Source: Pelomonas sp965229315 (GTDB lineage: Bacteria > Pseudomonadota > Gammaproteobacteria > Burkholderiales > Burkholderiaceae_C). From it: a DNA stretch of 64,000 nucleotides. The stretch lies in the NCBI RefSeq assembly GCF_965229315.1, contig NZ_CBDDJA010000002.1:806001-870000 (forward strand), read 5' to 3'. How positions within the stretch are numbered: the stretch's first letter is position 1; each line of letters starts with the position of its first letter. Below the pieces are notes generated by a model. It saw only the letters and a list, made by a program, of their open reading frames with translations, ran no database searches and had not been told where the DNA came from. Shown here in pieces: positions 33,893-41,559 of the stretch. Position numbers and translations under genes: made by a program.

Positions 33893-35596
33893 ATGATGTT
33901 GAAGCAACCGCAGCTCAAGTACCGCCAATTCCCTCGCGTCTCCCAAGCCGCCCTGCCGGACCGTACCTGGCCCGACGCCGTGCTGACCCGCGCGCCCATC
34001 TGGCTGAGCACGGACCTGCGCGACGGCAACCAGGCGCTCATCGAGCCCATGGACATCGCCCGCAAGCTGCGCATGTTCCAGCAACTCGTGAAGATCGGCT
34101 TCAAGGAGATCGAGGTCGGCTTCCCTTCCGCGTCGCAGACCGAGTTCGACTTCGTGCGCCTGCTCATCGACGGCGGGCATATCCCGGACGACGTGACCAT
34201 CCAGGTGCTGACCCAGGCGCGCTCGCACCTCATCGAGCGCACCTTCGAGGCGCTGGACGGCGCCAGGCAGGTGATCGTGCATGTCTACAACGCCGTGGCG
34301 CCCGTCATGCGCCGCGTGGTGCTGCAGCAGGACGAGGACGGCATCGTCGAGCTGGCCACCACGCATGCCCGCCAGATCAAGGCACTGGCCGCCGCGCATC
34401 CCGCCACCGACTGGCGCTTCGAGTACTCGCCCGAGATGTTCTCCGGCACGGAGCTGGCCTTCAGCAAGCGCGTGGTGGACGCCGTGACTTCGGTGTGGGA
34501 ACCGACGCCCGAACGCAAGTGCATCGTCAACCTGCCCTCCACGGTGGAGCACAGCACGCCCAACATCTTTGCCGACATGATCGAGTGGATGCACCGCCAT
34601 CTGCAGCGCCGCGACAGCATCGTCCTCTCCGTGCACCCCCACAACGACCGCGGCACCGGCACGGCCGCTGGCGAATTCGCGCTGATGGCCGGCGCGGATC
34701 GCGTCGAGGGCTGCCTGTTCGGCAACGGCGAGCGCACCGGCAACGTCGACCTCGTCAACATCGCGCTCAACCTCTACACCCAGGGCGTGGACCCTCAGCT
34801 CGATTTCTCCGACATCGACGAGGTGCGCCGCTGCGTCGAGCACTGCACGCAGATCGCGGTGCACCCGCGTCACCCCTATGTGGGCGACCTGGTCTACACG
34901 TCGTTCTCGGGCTCGCACCAGGACGCCATCAAGAAGGCCTTCGCCGCCCGCAAGGACGGCGAGATCTGGGACATGCCCTACCTGCCCATCGACCCCAAGG
35001 ACCTGGGCCGCAGCTATGACGCCGTCATCCGCGTGAACAGCCAGTCCGGCAAGGGCGGCATCGCCTACCTGCTGGAGGCCGAGTACGGCCTGGAGCTGCC
35101 GCGCCGCCTGCAGATCGAGTTCAGCCAGGTCGTGCAGGCCGTCATGGACGACGCCGGCAAGGAGCTGAGCGCTGCCGACCTCTACGCCATCTTCGAGCGC
35201 GAATATGCCATCGGCGATTCGCAGGCCAGCGTGATGCAACCGCAAATGATGGAGCAGCCAGGCGGCGGCATGCGTGTGTCCGCGGAGGTCGTGCTGGGCG
35301 ACTGGGTGGGCCGCGTGCAGGGGGAGGGCAACGGCCCGATCGAAGCCTTCGTCAACGCACTGGCCGAGCGCGCTGGCATCTCCGTGCGCGTGCTGGACTA
35401 TCACGAGCACGCCATCGGCAGCGGCGCCGACGCGCGTGCGGTGGCCTACCTGGAGTTGCGCGTGGGTGACGAAACCCGCCACGGCGTGGGCATCGATGGC
35501 AGCATCGTGCGTGCGTCCATGCAGGCCATCTTGAGCGGCCTGCGCCGCACGCCGGCCTTCACGATGCCGCACCAGCAGGAACACACACCATCATGA
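33893..35596 (+). CDS. leuA: 2-isopropylmalate synthase, LeuA2 (actinobacterial/fungal) type
   Basis: The 567-residue enzyme condenses 2-ketoisovalerate with acetyl-CoA, the first step of leucine synthesis. The N-terminal TIM barrel starts APIWLSTDLRDGNQALIEPMD, with metal ligands in SVHPHNDRGTGTAAGE; the linker and C-terminal LeuA dimer/allosteric domain (about 430-555) follow. The DLRDGNQAL wording and length mark the type that is common in Actinobacteria and fungi. ATGA overlap with the next gene (35593-35596) couples two different synthases. A second ATG (33896) is possible. Confidence 0.94.
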   Translation: MMLKQPQLKYRQFPRVSQAALPDRTWPDAVLTRAPIWLSTDLRDGNQALIEPMDIARKLRMFQQLVKIGFKEIEVGFPSASQTEFDFVRLLIDGGHIPDDVTIQVLTQARSHLIERTFEALDGARQVIVHVYNAVAPVMRRVVLQQDEDGIVELATTHARQIKALAAAHPATDWRFEYSPEMFSGTELAFSKRVVDAVTSVWEPTPERKCIVNLPSTVEHSTPNIFADMIEWMHRHLQRRDSIVLSVHPHNDRGTGTAAGEFALMAGADRVEGCLFGNGERTGNVDLVNIALNLYTQGVDPQLDFSDIDEVRRCVEHCTQIAVHPRHPYVGDLVYTSFSGSHQDAIKKAFAARKDGEIWDMPYLPIDPKDLGRSYDAVIRVNSQSGKGGIAYLLEAEYGLELPRRLQIEFSQVVQAVMDDAGKELSAADLYAIFEREYAIGDSQASVMQPQMMEQPGGGMRVSAEVVLGDWVGRVQGEGNGPIEAFVNALAERAGISVRVLDYHEHAIGSGADARAVAYLELRVGDETRHGVGIDGSIVRASMQAILSGLRRTPAFTMPHQQEHTPS

Positions 35597-37134
35597 GCGA
35601 CAAGCTGATCATCTTCGACACGACGCTGCGCGACGGCGAGCAGTCCCCCGGTGCGTCCATGACGCGCGAGGAGAAGCTGCGCATCGCCCGGCAGCTGGAG
35701 CGCATGAAGGTGGACATCATCGAGGCCGGTTTTGCCGCCTCCAGCAACGGCGACTTCGAGGCCGTCAAGGCCATCGCCGCGGCGGTGAAGGACAGCACCG
35801 TCTGCTCGCTGGCCCGCGCCAACGACCGCGACATCGCCAAGGCTGCCGAAGCGCTGGCGCCGGCGCAGCGCGCGCGCATCCACACCTTCATCGCCACCAG
35901 CGAACTCCACATGGAGAAGAAGCTGCGCATGACCCGCGAGCAGGTGCTGGAGCAAGCGACGCTGGCCGTGCGCTTCGCGCGCAACCTGTGCGGCGACATC
36001 GAGTTCTCGCCGGAAGACGGCTACCGCTCCGACATGGACTTCCTCGCACGCGTCTGCGAGGCCGTCATCAAGGAGGGCGCTGGCACCATCAACATCCCCG
36101 ACACGGTCGGCTATGCCATCCCCGAGCTGTACGGCGACTTCATCCGCCGCCTGCGCGAGAAGGTGCCCAACTCGGATCAGGCCATCTGGAGCGTGCACTG
36201 CCACAACGACCTGGGCATGGCCGTCGCCAACTCGCTGGCCGGCGTGAAGATCGGCGGCGCCCGCCAGGTGGAATGCACCATCAACGGCCTGGGCGAGCGC
36301 GCCGGCAACTGCTCGCTGGAAGAAGTGGTGATGGCCGTGCGCACCCGGCGCGACTACTTCGGGCTGGACGTGGGCCTGGACGCCACGCAGATCGTGCCCG
36401 CCTCCAAGCTCGTGTCGCAGACCACCGGTTTCGTCGTGCAGCCCAACAAGGCCGTGGTGGGCGCCAATGCGTTCGCGCACGCCAGTGGCATCCACCAGGA
36501 CGGCGTGCTCAAGGCGCGTGACACCTACGAGATCATGCGCGCCGAGGACGTGGGCTGGGCCGCCAACAAGATCGTGCTGGGCAAGCTCTCAGGCCGCAAC
36601 GCCTTCAAGCAGCGGCTGCAGGAGTTGGGCATCCAGCTGGAGAGCGAGACCGAGGTCAACGCCGCATTCCAGCGCTTCAAGGACCTGGCCGACCGCAAGA
36701 ACGAGATCTTCGACGAGGACATCCTCGCCCTTGTCATGGACGAGTCCGTCATCAACGACGTCGAGCATTACCGGCTGCTGTCGCTGGCCCAGCGCAGCGA
36801 GACGGGCGAGCGCCCGCATGCGGCCATCGTCTTCGCCGTGGGCCACCAGGAACACCGCGCCGAGAGCGACGGCAACGGCCCGGTGGATGCCACGCTGCAG
36901 GCCATCGAATCGGTGGTGCAGTCCGGCGCCGAGATGCTGCTGTACTCCGTCAACGCGATCACCGGCGGCAGCACCGAGTCGCAAGGCGAGGTGACGGTGC
37001 GGTTGCAGCACGCGGGTCGCGTGGTGAATGGCGTGGGCGCCGACCCGGACATCGTCGTGGCCTCGGCGAAGGCCTACCTGAGCGCGCTGAACAAGCTGCA
37101 GAGCAAGATGGAGCGGGTGGCGGCGCAAGGCTAG
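35593..37134 (+). CDS. leuA: 2-isopropylmalate synthase, classical (E. coli LeuA) type
   Basis: The 513-residue second synthase has TTLRDGEQSPGASMTREEKL, the metal-binding SVHCHNDLGMAVANSLAG and GLGERAGNCSLEE, the HASGIHQDG motif and the C-terminal allosteric domain (about 385-510). It is only distantly related to the gene before it, so the pair is not a recent duplication. Citramalate synthase or homocitrate synthase are alternatives for a LeuA-family member, but the sequence wording fits LeuA best. It is the last gene of the leucine unit. Confidence 0.92.
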   Translation: MSDKLIIFDTTLRDGEQSPGASMTREEKLRIARQLERMKVDIIEAGFAASSNGDFEAVKAIAAAVKDSTVCSLARANDRDIAKAAEALAPAQRARIHTFIATSELHMEKKLRMTREQVLEQATLAVRFARNLCGDIEFSPEDGYRSDMDFLARVCEAVIKEGAGTINIPDTVGYAIPELYGDFIRRLREKVPNSDQAIWSVHCHNDLGMAVANSLAGVKIGGARQVECTINGLGERAGNCSLEEVVMAVRTRRDYFGLDVGLDATQIVPASKLVSQTTGFVVQPNKAVVGANAFAHASGIHQDGVLKARDTYEIMRAEDVGWAANKIVLGKLSGRNAFKQRLQELGIQLESETEVNAAFQRFKDLADRKNEIFDEDILALVMDESVINDVEHYRLLSLAQRSETGERPHAAIVFAVGHQEHRAESDGNGPVDATLQAIESVVQSGAEMLLYSVNAITGGSTESQGEVTVRLQHAGRVVNGVGADPDIVVASAKAYLSALNKLQSKMERVAAQG

Positions 37135-37152
37135 GGCACTTCGCCCTTATTT
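37133..37152. terminator. Small hairpin between leuA and the DUF1801 gene
   Basis: AGGGC (37133-37137) and GCCCT (37143-37147) with an ACTTC loop and TTATTTC after it. It overlaps both convergent stop codons; a weak terminator at best. Confidence 0.4.
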
Positions 37153-37539
37153 CTTCCCGGACTGGTTCAGCGTCACTGCGGCGCGCAACAGCGTCTTCAG
37201 CGCGACCTTGTCCGGCTTGTCGCCTTCCTTGAAATCGATCGCGCGGCGCACGTTGCCTTCCAGGCTGGCGTTGAAGAGCTTTTTCGGGTCGGGCAGCGAC
37301 GCGCCCTTGGGGAAGGTCATCTTCACGGCGGCCTTGTAGGCCTCGCCGGTGCAGACGATGCCGTCGTGCGACCAGACCGGGTTGTTCCACTTCCACTCTT
37401 CGACGATGTCGGGGTCGGCCTCGTGGATCAGCGCGCGCAGCGCAGCCAGCGTTTCGCCGCGCCAGCCGCCGAGGCTGGCGATGCGTTCGTCGATGAGGGC
37501 GGACGCGGGTGTGGTGTCGGTGGATGCGCTCTTGCTCAT
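37147..37539 (-). CDS. DUF1801 domain protein
   Basis: The 130-residue protein shows the DUF1801 (YdhG-like) pattern: IDERIASLGGWRGETLAALRALIHEADPDIVEEWKWNNPVWSHDGIVCTGEAYKAAVKMTFPKGA, read in segments, with the WKWNNPVW and KMTFPKGA blocks the most typical. The role is unknown; related proteins resemble the N-terminal domain of frataxin-like folds and are often found as single genes. Start ATG 37539. Confidence 0.82.
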   Translation of the reverse strand: MSKSASTDTTPASALIDERIASLGGWRGETLAALRALIHEADPDIVEEWKWNNPVWSHDGIVCTGEAYKAAVKMTFPKGASLPDPKKLFNASLEGNVRRAIDFKEGDKPDKVALKTLLRAAVTLNQSGKK

Positions 37540-37591
37540 GGCGGCCTCGTGGATGCGTGGCCGCAAGCCTAGCGCGCCGGCCGCCCTGGGC

Positions 37592-38287
37592 TTACTGCAA
37601 CCTCGCCAGCATGGTGGCTTCGGTCGCCTCGTCCCAGGCCAGCGGGTAGAAGGTGCGTGCCGCCGCCTGCATGCCTGGCTGGCCGCCCCACAGTGCGATC
37701 TGTTCGCGCACATCGGCGAAGGCGATGCTCATCAGCACGGCCGGCGCTTCGACGCGCGGGTTGTGGCGCGCGGCGGTCAGCGGCCGCAGGCCCAGGCAGC
37801 GTCGGTAGAAGGGCACGTGTCGCGGGTTGACCTCGATGACGAGCCGGTCGCAACCCGCCCGACGGTGCGCGTGCAGGTAGCCGAGGTGGAAGATCTGGGC
37901 CAGCACACGTTTGGGGTCGTGGGAATGCCGGTCGACCGCCAGGCCGCCGAATTCGCACAGCCGCGTGCCGGCCGCGCGCCATTCGTCCAGTTCGGCACCG
38001 AACAGCAGATCGGCATGCAGGCCACCCGCACCGTCGAAGCGCACGGACAGCGTGCCGACGATCTCGTCGCCGTCACGTGCCGTGCAGACGATGTCGCCAC
38101 CGTCGTCGCGGCTGCTGTAGCGCTCGCGCGTCGTGACGAGGCCGCGGTCGCCGTAGCGGCGCTCCACGAGGTCGAGCGCGTCGCCGTCGAGCCCGCCGAA
38201 ATCGCTGGTCATCTCCAGCGGCGGTGCACCGCGCAAGGTGGCCAGGGACGAGCGGCGGTTCGCTTCAAGGGTGGGGATCATCAACAA
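37592..38287 (-). CDS. FeeM-like N-acyl amino acid synthase
   Basis: The 231-residue protein shares features with FeeM, a LuxI/GNAT-related enzyme that makes long-chain N-acyl amino acids: a central IVGTLSVRFDGAGGL, LCEFGGLAVDRHSHDPKRVLAQIFHLGYLHAHR and VIEVNPRHVPFYRRCLGLRPL, ending in a PRVEAPAVLM segment typical of the family. Acyl-ACP and an amino acid would be the substrates. It lies next to a PEP-CTERM gene (divergent, 294 bp apart); related acyltransferases occur in exosortase systems. The signal or surface-lipid role is inferred. Confidence 0.75.
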   Translation of the reverse strand: MLMIPTLEANRRSSLATLRGAPPLEMTSDFGGLDGDALDLVERRYGDRGLVTTRERYSSRDDGGDIVCTARDGDEIVGTLSVRFDGAGGLHADLLFGAELDEWRAAGTRLCEFGGLAVDRHSHDPKRVLAQIFHLGYLHAHRRAGCDRLVIEVNPRHVPFYRRCLGLRPLTAARHNPRVEAPAVLMSIAFADVREQIALWGGQPGMQAAARTFYPLAWDEATEATMLARLQ

Positions 38288-38581
38288 GCATCCTGAGCGC
38301 TGAGTGCGCGAGGCGCGAGTCTAGGAACGCAACGGCAGGGGCGGCCGTGATCTCACAGACCGATACACGCGATGGCGGCGGAGCATGAGATTTCTCACGC
38401 GGGGCCAGGCCTGAACGCCCTGCGCATTCGGCAATGCGCTATGTGCCTGTGCGCACAGACGCTGATCGGCCGCCCGCCTACCGTGGTATCGCAGGGGTGG
38501 TGCGTCGCCGCCCGCTGATGCGTTGTCGCCGGCAAACCGAATGTCTCGGAGCCGTTCCCAGACGCTCCCAGGAGACCACCC
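38288..38581. other. Divergent control region of the FeeM-like and PEP-CTERM genes
   Basis: A 294-bp gap without a gene. It holds the palindrome TGAGATTTCTCA (38386-38397) and two direct TCTCAC elements (38351-38356 and 38393-38398). I see no convincing sigma-70 or sigma-54 promoter. Confidence 0.45.
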
Positions 38582-39259
38582 ATGAACTTCAAATGCACGA
38601 TGCCCCGCACTGCCGCCTTCGCCCTGCTCGCGCTGGCGTCGGTGGGTGCACAGGCTGTCACCACCTACGGGGACATCGCCACGCCCGGCGTCTACTTCGG
38701 CACCGGCGGCGTCACCAACGGCAACTGGACGATCAGCACCGACAGCGGCGTCGAACTGGCGTTGCGCGCCAAGAACCGGGAAACCTTCCTGCTGCTGGAT
38801 GGGTCGTCGGGCACCTACACCGCCGATCTGGGCCTGTGCGCCACCTGCACGGGCGCGCCCAAGGCGATGTGGAGCTACGAGTTCTCCGTCAACAGCGGCG
38901 CGCTCACGGGCCTGACCTACCGGCTCGGCATCGACCACGACCCGAGCGCGGCGACGAGCTACGCCTATGTCGACCCGTCAACATACTGGTCGGACAACGC
39001 CATCGCGCCCGCGCCGTTCATCGGCTTCCAGAACTCGCAGAACGTCCGTTTCGGTGACACGCCCGGCGGCATCTTCGACGTCAACCAGGCGGGCCTGTAT
39101 TCCATCACGCTGGAAGCCTGGAACGGCGCCTCGATGGTCAACAGCGTCACCATCGACGTGCAGGTCGGACCTGTGCCGGAACCTGAAACCTACGCGCTCA
39201 TGCTGATGGGTCTGGTCGGCGTTGCCGCCATCGTCCGCCGCCGTCGCGCCGGCAGGTAA
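38582..39259 (+). CDS. PEP-CTERM sorting domain protein
   Basis: The product has 225 residues: signal peptide (about 1-25, ASVGAQA), a beta-sandwich-like body with GVYFGTGGVTNGNWTIS, two close Cys (CATC) and AGLYSITLEAWNG, and the sorting signal PVPEPETYALMLMGLVGVAAIVRRRR (VPEPETY, helix, RRRR). The PxTYALML form is the most common PEP-CTERM signal. The body has the look of an extracellular matrix or adhesion domain, function unknown. A long hairpin (39270-39303) follows. Confidence 0.88.
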   Translation: MNFKCTMPRTAAFALLALASVGAQAVTTYGDIATPGVYFGTGGVTNGNWTISTDSGVELALRAKNRETFLLLDGSSGTYTADLGLCATCTGAPKAMWSYEFSVNSGALTGLTYRLGIDHDPSAATSYAYVDPSTYWSDNAIAPAPFIGFQNSQNVRFGDTPGGIFDVNQAGLYSITLEAWNGASMVNSVTIDVQVGPVPEPETYALMLMGLVGVAAIVRRRRAGR

Positions 39260-39269
39260 GGCGTATTCC

Positions 39270-39303
39270 GGCAGCGCTGGCGCTGGGAAGCGCCAGCGCT
39301 GCC
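39270..39303 (+). terminator. Long hairpin after the PEP-CTERM gene
   Basis: GGCAGCGCTGGCGCT (39270-39284) and AGCGCCAGCGCTGCC (39289-39303) form a perfect 15-bp stem with a GGGA loop. There is no T tract; it probably ends or protects the mRNA. Confidence 0.7.
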
Positions 39304-39648
39304 ATGACCATCCGCTCCGGATGGTCCGCACATCCCGTCCAGCTTCCACCAGACGTGCGCCGGCACGCCGTGGAATCAGGCGCGGATTTGCCCCGCTGCT
39401 CGGGTGCCGGGGCGCCACGCGCGGCCGCAGAATCAAGCCTGAAGGCCATCCGCGAGCAGCATGGGCCAGCTGGCCGGCAATCTTTGGCATCCGGGGCGGA
39501 CCCGATACCGGATTCCTGTCAGCGCGGGCCTACTCGCATGCGTTTGGAGTCAGCTGCAAAGCGAAAGAGCCGGTGGCAAGCCTGTTGTGGCGTGGACCGC
39601 ATGAGCGGGCCAAGAGTTCACTTGAGGTGTCCCACTTAAGTTCTTATC

Positions 39649-39677
39649 TTGTCAGTACTTTTGGCGTCACGTACACT
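39649..39677 (+). promoter_or_regulatory. pbpG: Sigma-70 promoter of pbpG
   Basis: TTGTCA (39649-39654), 17 bases, TACACT (39672-39677). The start point at about 39684 leaves a 19-base leader, supporting TTG 39703 as the start codon. Confidence 0.75.
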
Positions 39678-39702
39678 GCCGCCCTGCTGTTGGGGATCTC
39701 CG

Positions 39703-40698
39703 TTGAAGACTTTTGCCGCCGCTTTCCTGAGTCTTTCCCTGCTTGCTGCACTGCCTGGCGTGGCCACGGCCGCGGCGTCCGGCACCCCATCCAAAGCCAC
39801 CCGGACGTCCAAGGCCAGCGCGGTGCCGGTCCGCAAGGTCCGCTCCGTCGTGCTGCGCAAGGCGACCGCGCCAGTCATTCCGGCAGTGGCGACGTTCGGC
39901 CAGGTGGCCGGCCTGCATGCCGTGGACGACCCGCTGGCGCTGAAATCCAGCGTGGCCTACGTGCTGGACCAGGACACCAACGAGGTGCTGTTCTCCAAGA
40001 ACCCGCAGGCCGTGCTGCCCATCGCGTCCATCACCAAGCTGATGACGGCGCTGGTGGTCGTGGAGGCCGGCCTGTCGCTCGACGAGAAGCTGACAGTGAC
40101 CGACGACGACAAGGACACCGAGAAGAACACCGGTTCGCGCCTGGCCATCGGCACGACGCTGACCCGCGGCGACATGCTGCACCTCGCGCTGATGAGCAGC
40201 GAGAACCGTGCCGCCCATGCGCTGGGCCGCAATTACCCCGGCGGCCTGGAGGCCTTCGTCGCCGCCATGAACGCCAAGGCCATGAGCCTGGGCATGGCCG
40301 ACACGCATTACGTGGAGCCCACCGGCCTGTCCAGCCGCAACCAGAGCAGTGCGGCTGACCTCGCCAAGCTCGTCAACGTCACCAGCCAGGTGCCGTTGCT
40401 GCGCGATCTGTCCACCTCGCGCGAAGCCCGTGTGGCGCTGGGCAAGCGCCTGGTGCAGTTCCGCTCCACGAACGGCCTGCTGTCCAACCCGCTGTGGGAC
40501 ATCGGCCTGCAAAAAACCGGCTTCATCAACGAAGCCGGCAAGTGTCTTGTCATGCAGGCCAGCATGGCCGGCCGCAAGCTCATCATGGTGTTCCTGGACT
40601 CCAGCGGCAAGGCGTCGCGGATCGCGGACGCCGAGCGCATGCGCAAGTGGCTGGCCACGCAGCCGGGCGAAGGCGCGCTGCCATCGGCCAAGCTCTGA
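39703..40698 (+). CDS. pbpG: D-alanyl-D-alanine endopeptidase (PBP7/8 type)
   Basis: A 331-residue low-molecular-mass penicillin-binding protein in the periplasm that cleaves peptidoglycan cross-links. The TTG start at 39703 gives a clean signal peptide (KTFAAAFLSLSLLAALPGVATA). The three active-site motifs are SITK in IASITKLMTALV (about 105), SEN in LMSSENRAAH and KTG in LQKTGFINEAGKC. The N-terminal 60 residues after the signal are Lys/Arg/Thr-rich. It ends at a shared terminator with the convergent IclR gene. Confidence 0.93.
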   Translation: MKTFAAAFLSLSLLAALPGVATAAASGTPSKATRTSKASAVPVRKVRSVVLRKATAPVIPAVATFGQVAGLHAVDDPLALKSSVAYVLDQDTNEVLFSKNPQAVLPIASITKLMTALVVVEAGLSLDEKLTVTDDDKDTEKNTGSRLAIGTTLTRGDMLHLALMSSENRAAHALGRNYPGGLEAFVAAMNAKAMSLGMADTHYVEPTGLSSRNQSSAADLAKLVNVTSQVPLLRDLSTSREARVALGKRLVQFRSTNGLLSNPLWDIGLQKTGFINEAGKCLVMQASMAGRKLIMVFLDSSGKASRIADAERMRKWLATQPGEGALPSAKL

Positions 40699-40716
40699 CG
40701 CACCACCCTTGAATGA

Positions 40717-40742
40717 AAACGCGGCGCCTCGGCGCCGCGTTT
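40717..40742. terminator. Bidirectional terminator between pbpG and the IclR gene
   Basis: AAACGCGGCGCC (40717-40728) and GGCGCCGCGTTT (40731-40742) form a 12-bp inverted repeat, with A and T flanks for the two convergent genes. Confidence 0.85.
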
Positions 40743-40751
40743 GCTTTGGGC

Positions 40752-41525
40752 TCAGGCGCCGCGGTGGCCAAGCGCCGACGAGATCTGCGCCGCGGTTTCC
40801 TTGAGGCGGACCACCCAGCTCTCCTCCAGCCGGTCGGCCGGCGCGGAGATGGACAGGCCGGCCACGAGCTTGGCCTGGTCGTCGTAGATGCCGGCGGCCA
40901 TGCAGCGCACGCCCAGCTCCAGTTCCTCGTCGTCGCGGGCGATGCCGCGTTGACGGACGGTTGCCAGTTCGCGCTCCAGCGCGCCGACCTCGGTCAAGCT
41001 GTTGCGCGTGTGGCCGGCCAGACCCGTGCGGGCGGCGTAGGCGCGCACGCGGGGGCTGTCGTCGCTGGCGAGGAACAGCTTGCCGACCGACGTGAGGTGC
41101 AGCGGTGCCCGGCCACCCACGGCGCGCACGACCTGCATGCCGGAACGTTCGGAATACGTGCGCTCGATGTAGACGATCTCGTCGCCCTGCCGCACGGACA
41201 GGTTCACCGGCTGGTGGGTGAACTTGTGCAGCTCCCGCATGGCCGGCAGCGCCGCGTCGCGCACGTCCAGCCGTGCCTTGACGAGGTTGCCCAGCTCCAG
41301 CATGCGCATGCCGAGTCGATAACTACCGGCTTCGGGCCGGTCCACGTAGCGACCCAAGGTCAGGTCATTGAGAATGCGGTGCGCCGTCGAGGGGTGCAGG
41401 CCGGTGGCTTCGGAGAGGGCCTTCAGGGACACCGGATCCTGGTGCCCGGCCAGCACGTCCAGCAGCGAGAACATGCGCTCCAGGACCTGGATCGCCGGGG
41501 TCTGCTGGGCCTCTCTGGGTTTCAT
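40752..41525 (-). CDS. IclR family transcriptional regulator
   Basis: The 257-residue regulator has an N-terminal winged helix (about 12-70; VLERMFSLLDVLAGHQDPVSLKALSEATGLHPSTAHRILNDL, read in parts) and the C-terminal IclR effector domain (about 85-250), with VGKLFLASD, GIARDDEELELGVRCMAAGIYD and VAGLSISAP. The effector is unknown; IclR members often control catabolic or acetate genes. It is divergent from the TIGR03790-family gene with only 34 bp between start codons, so it could control that gene. Confidence 0.92.
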   Translation of the reverse strand: MKPREAQQTPAIQVLERMFSLLDVLAGHQDPVSLKALSEATGLHPSTAHRILNDLTLGRYVDRPEAGSYRLGMRMLELGNLVKARLDVRDAALPAMRELHKFTHQPVNLSVRQGDEIVYIERTYSERSGMQVVRAVGGRAPLHLTSVGKLFLASDDSPRVRAYAARTGLAGHTRNSLTEVGALERELATVRQRGIARDDEELELGVRCMAAGIYDDQAKLVAGLSISAPADRLEESWVVRLKETAAQISSALGHRGA

Positions 41526-41559
41526 GCTGTCATTGTGGGGGAGATTGGGTTTGTTTTGT

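Larger units (their letters stand above)
39260..39702. other. Intergenic region before pbpG
   Basis: A 443-bp gap. It holds a long hairpin at 39270-39303 and a good promoter at 39649-39677. A 112-codon frame (39304-39639) has no ribosome-binding site and no family likeness; I take it as non-coding. Confidence 0.55.

Noticed and set aside
33893..37134. A single leuA split by frameshift
   Set aside because: Each frame encodes a full synthase with its own N-terminal and regulatory domain and they differ in type.
39222..40358. 378-codon plus-strand frame running into pbpG
   Set aside because: It changes to Arg/Gly-rich composition where it overlaps pbpG, and the pbpG frame has all active-site motifs and its own promoter.
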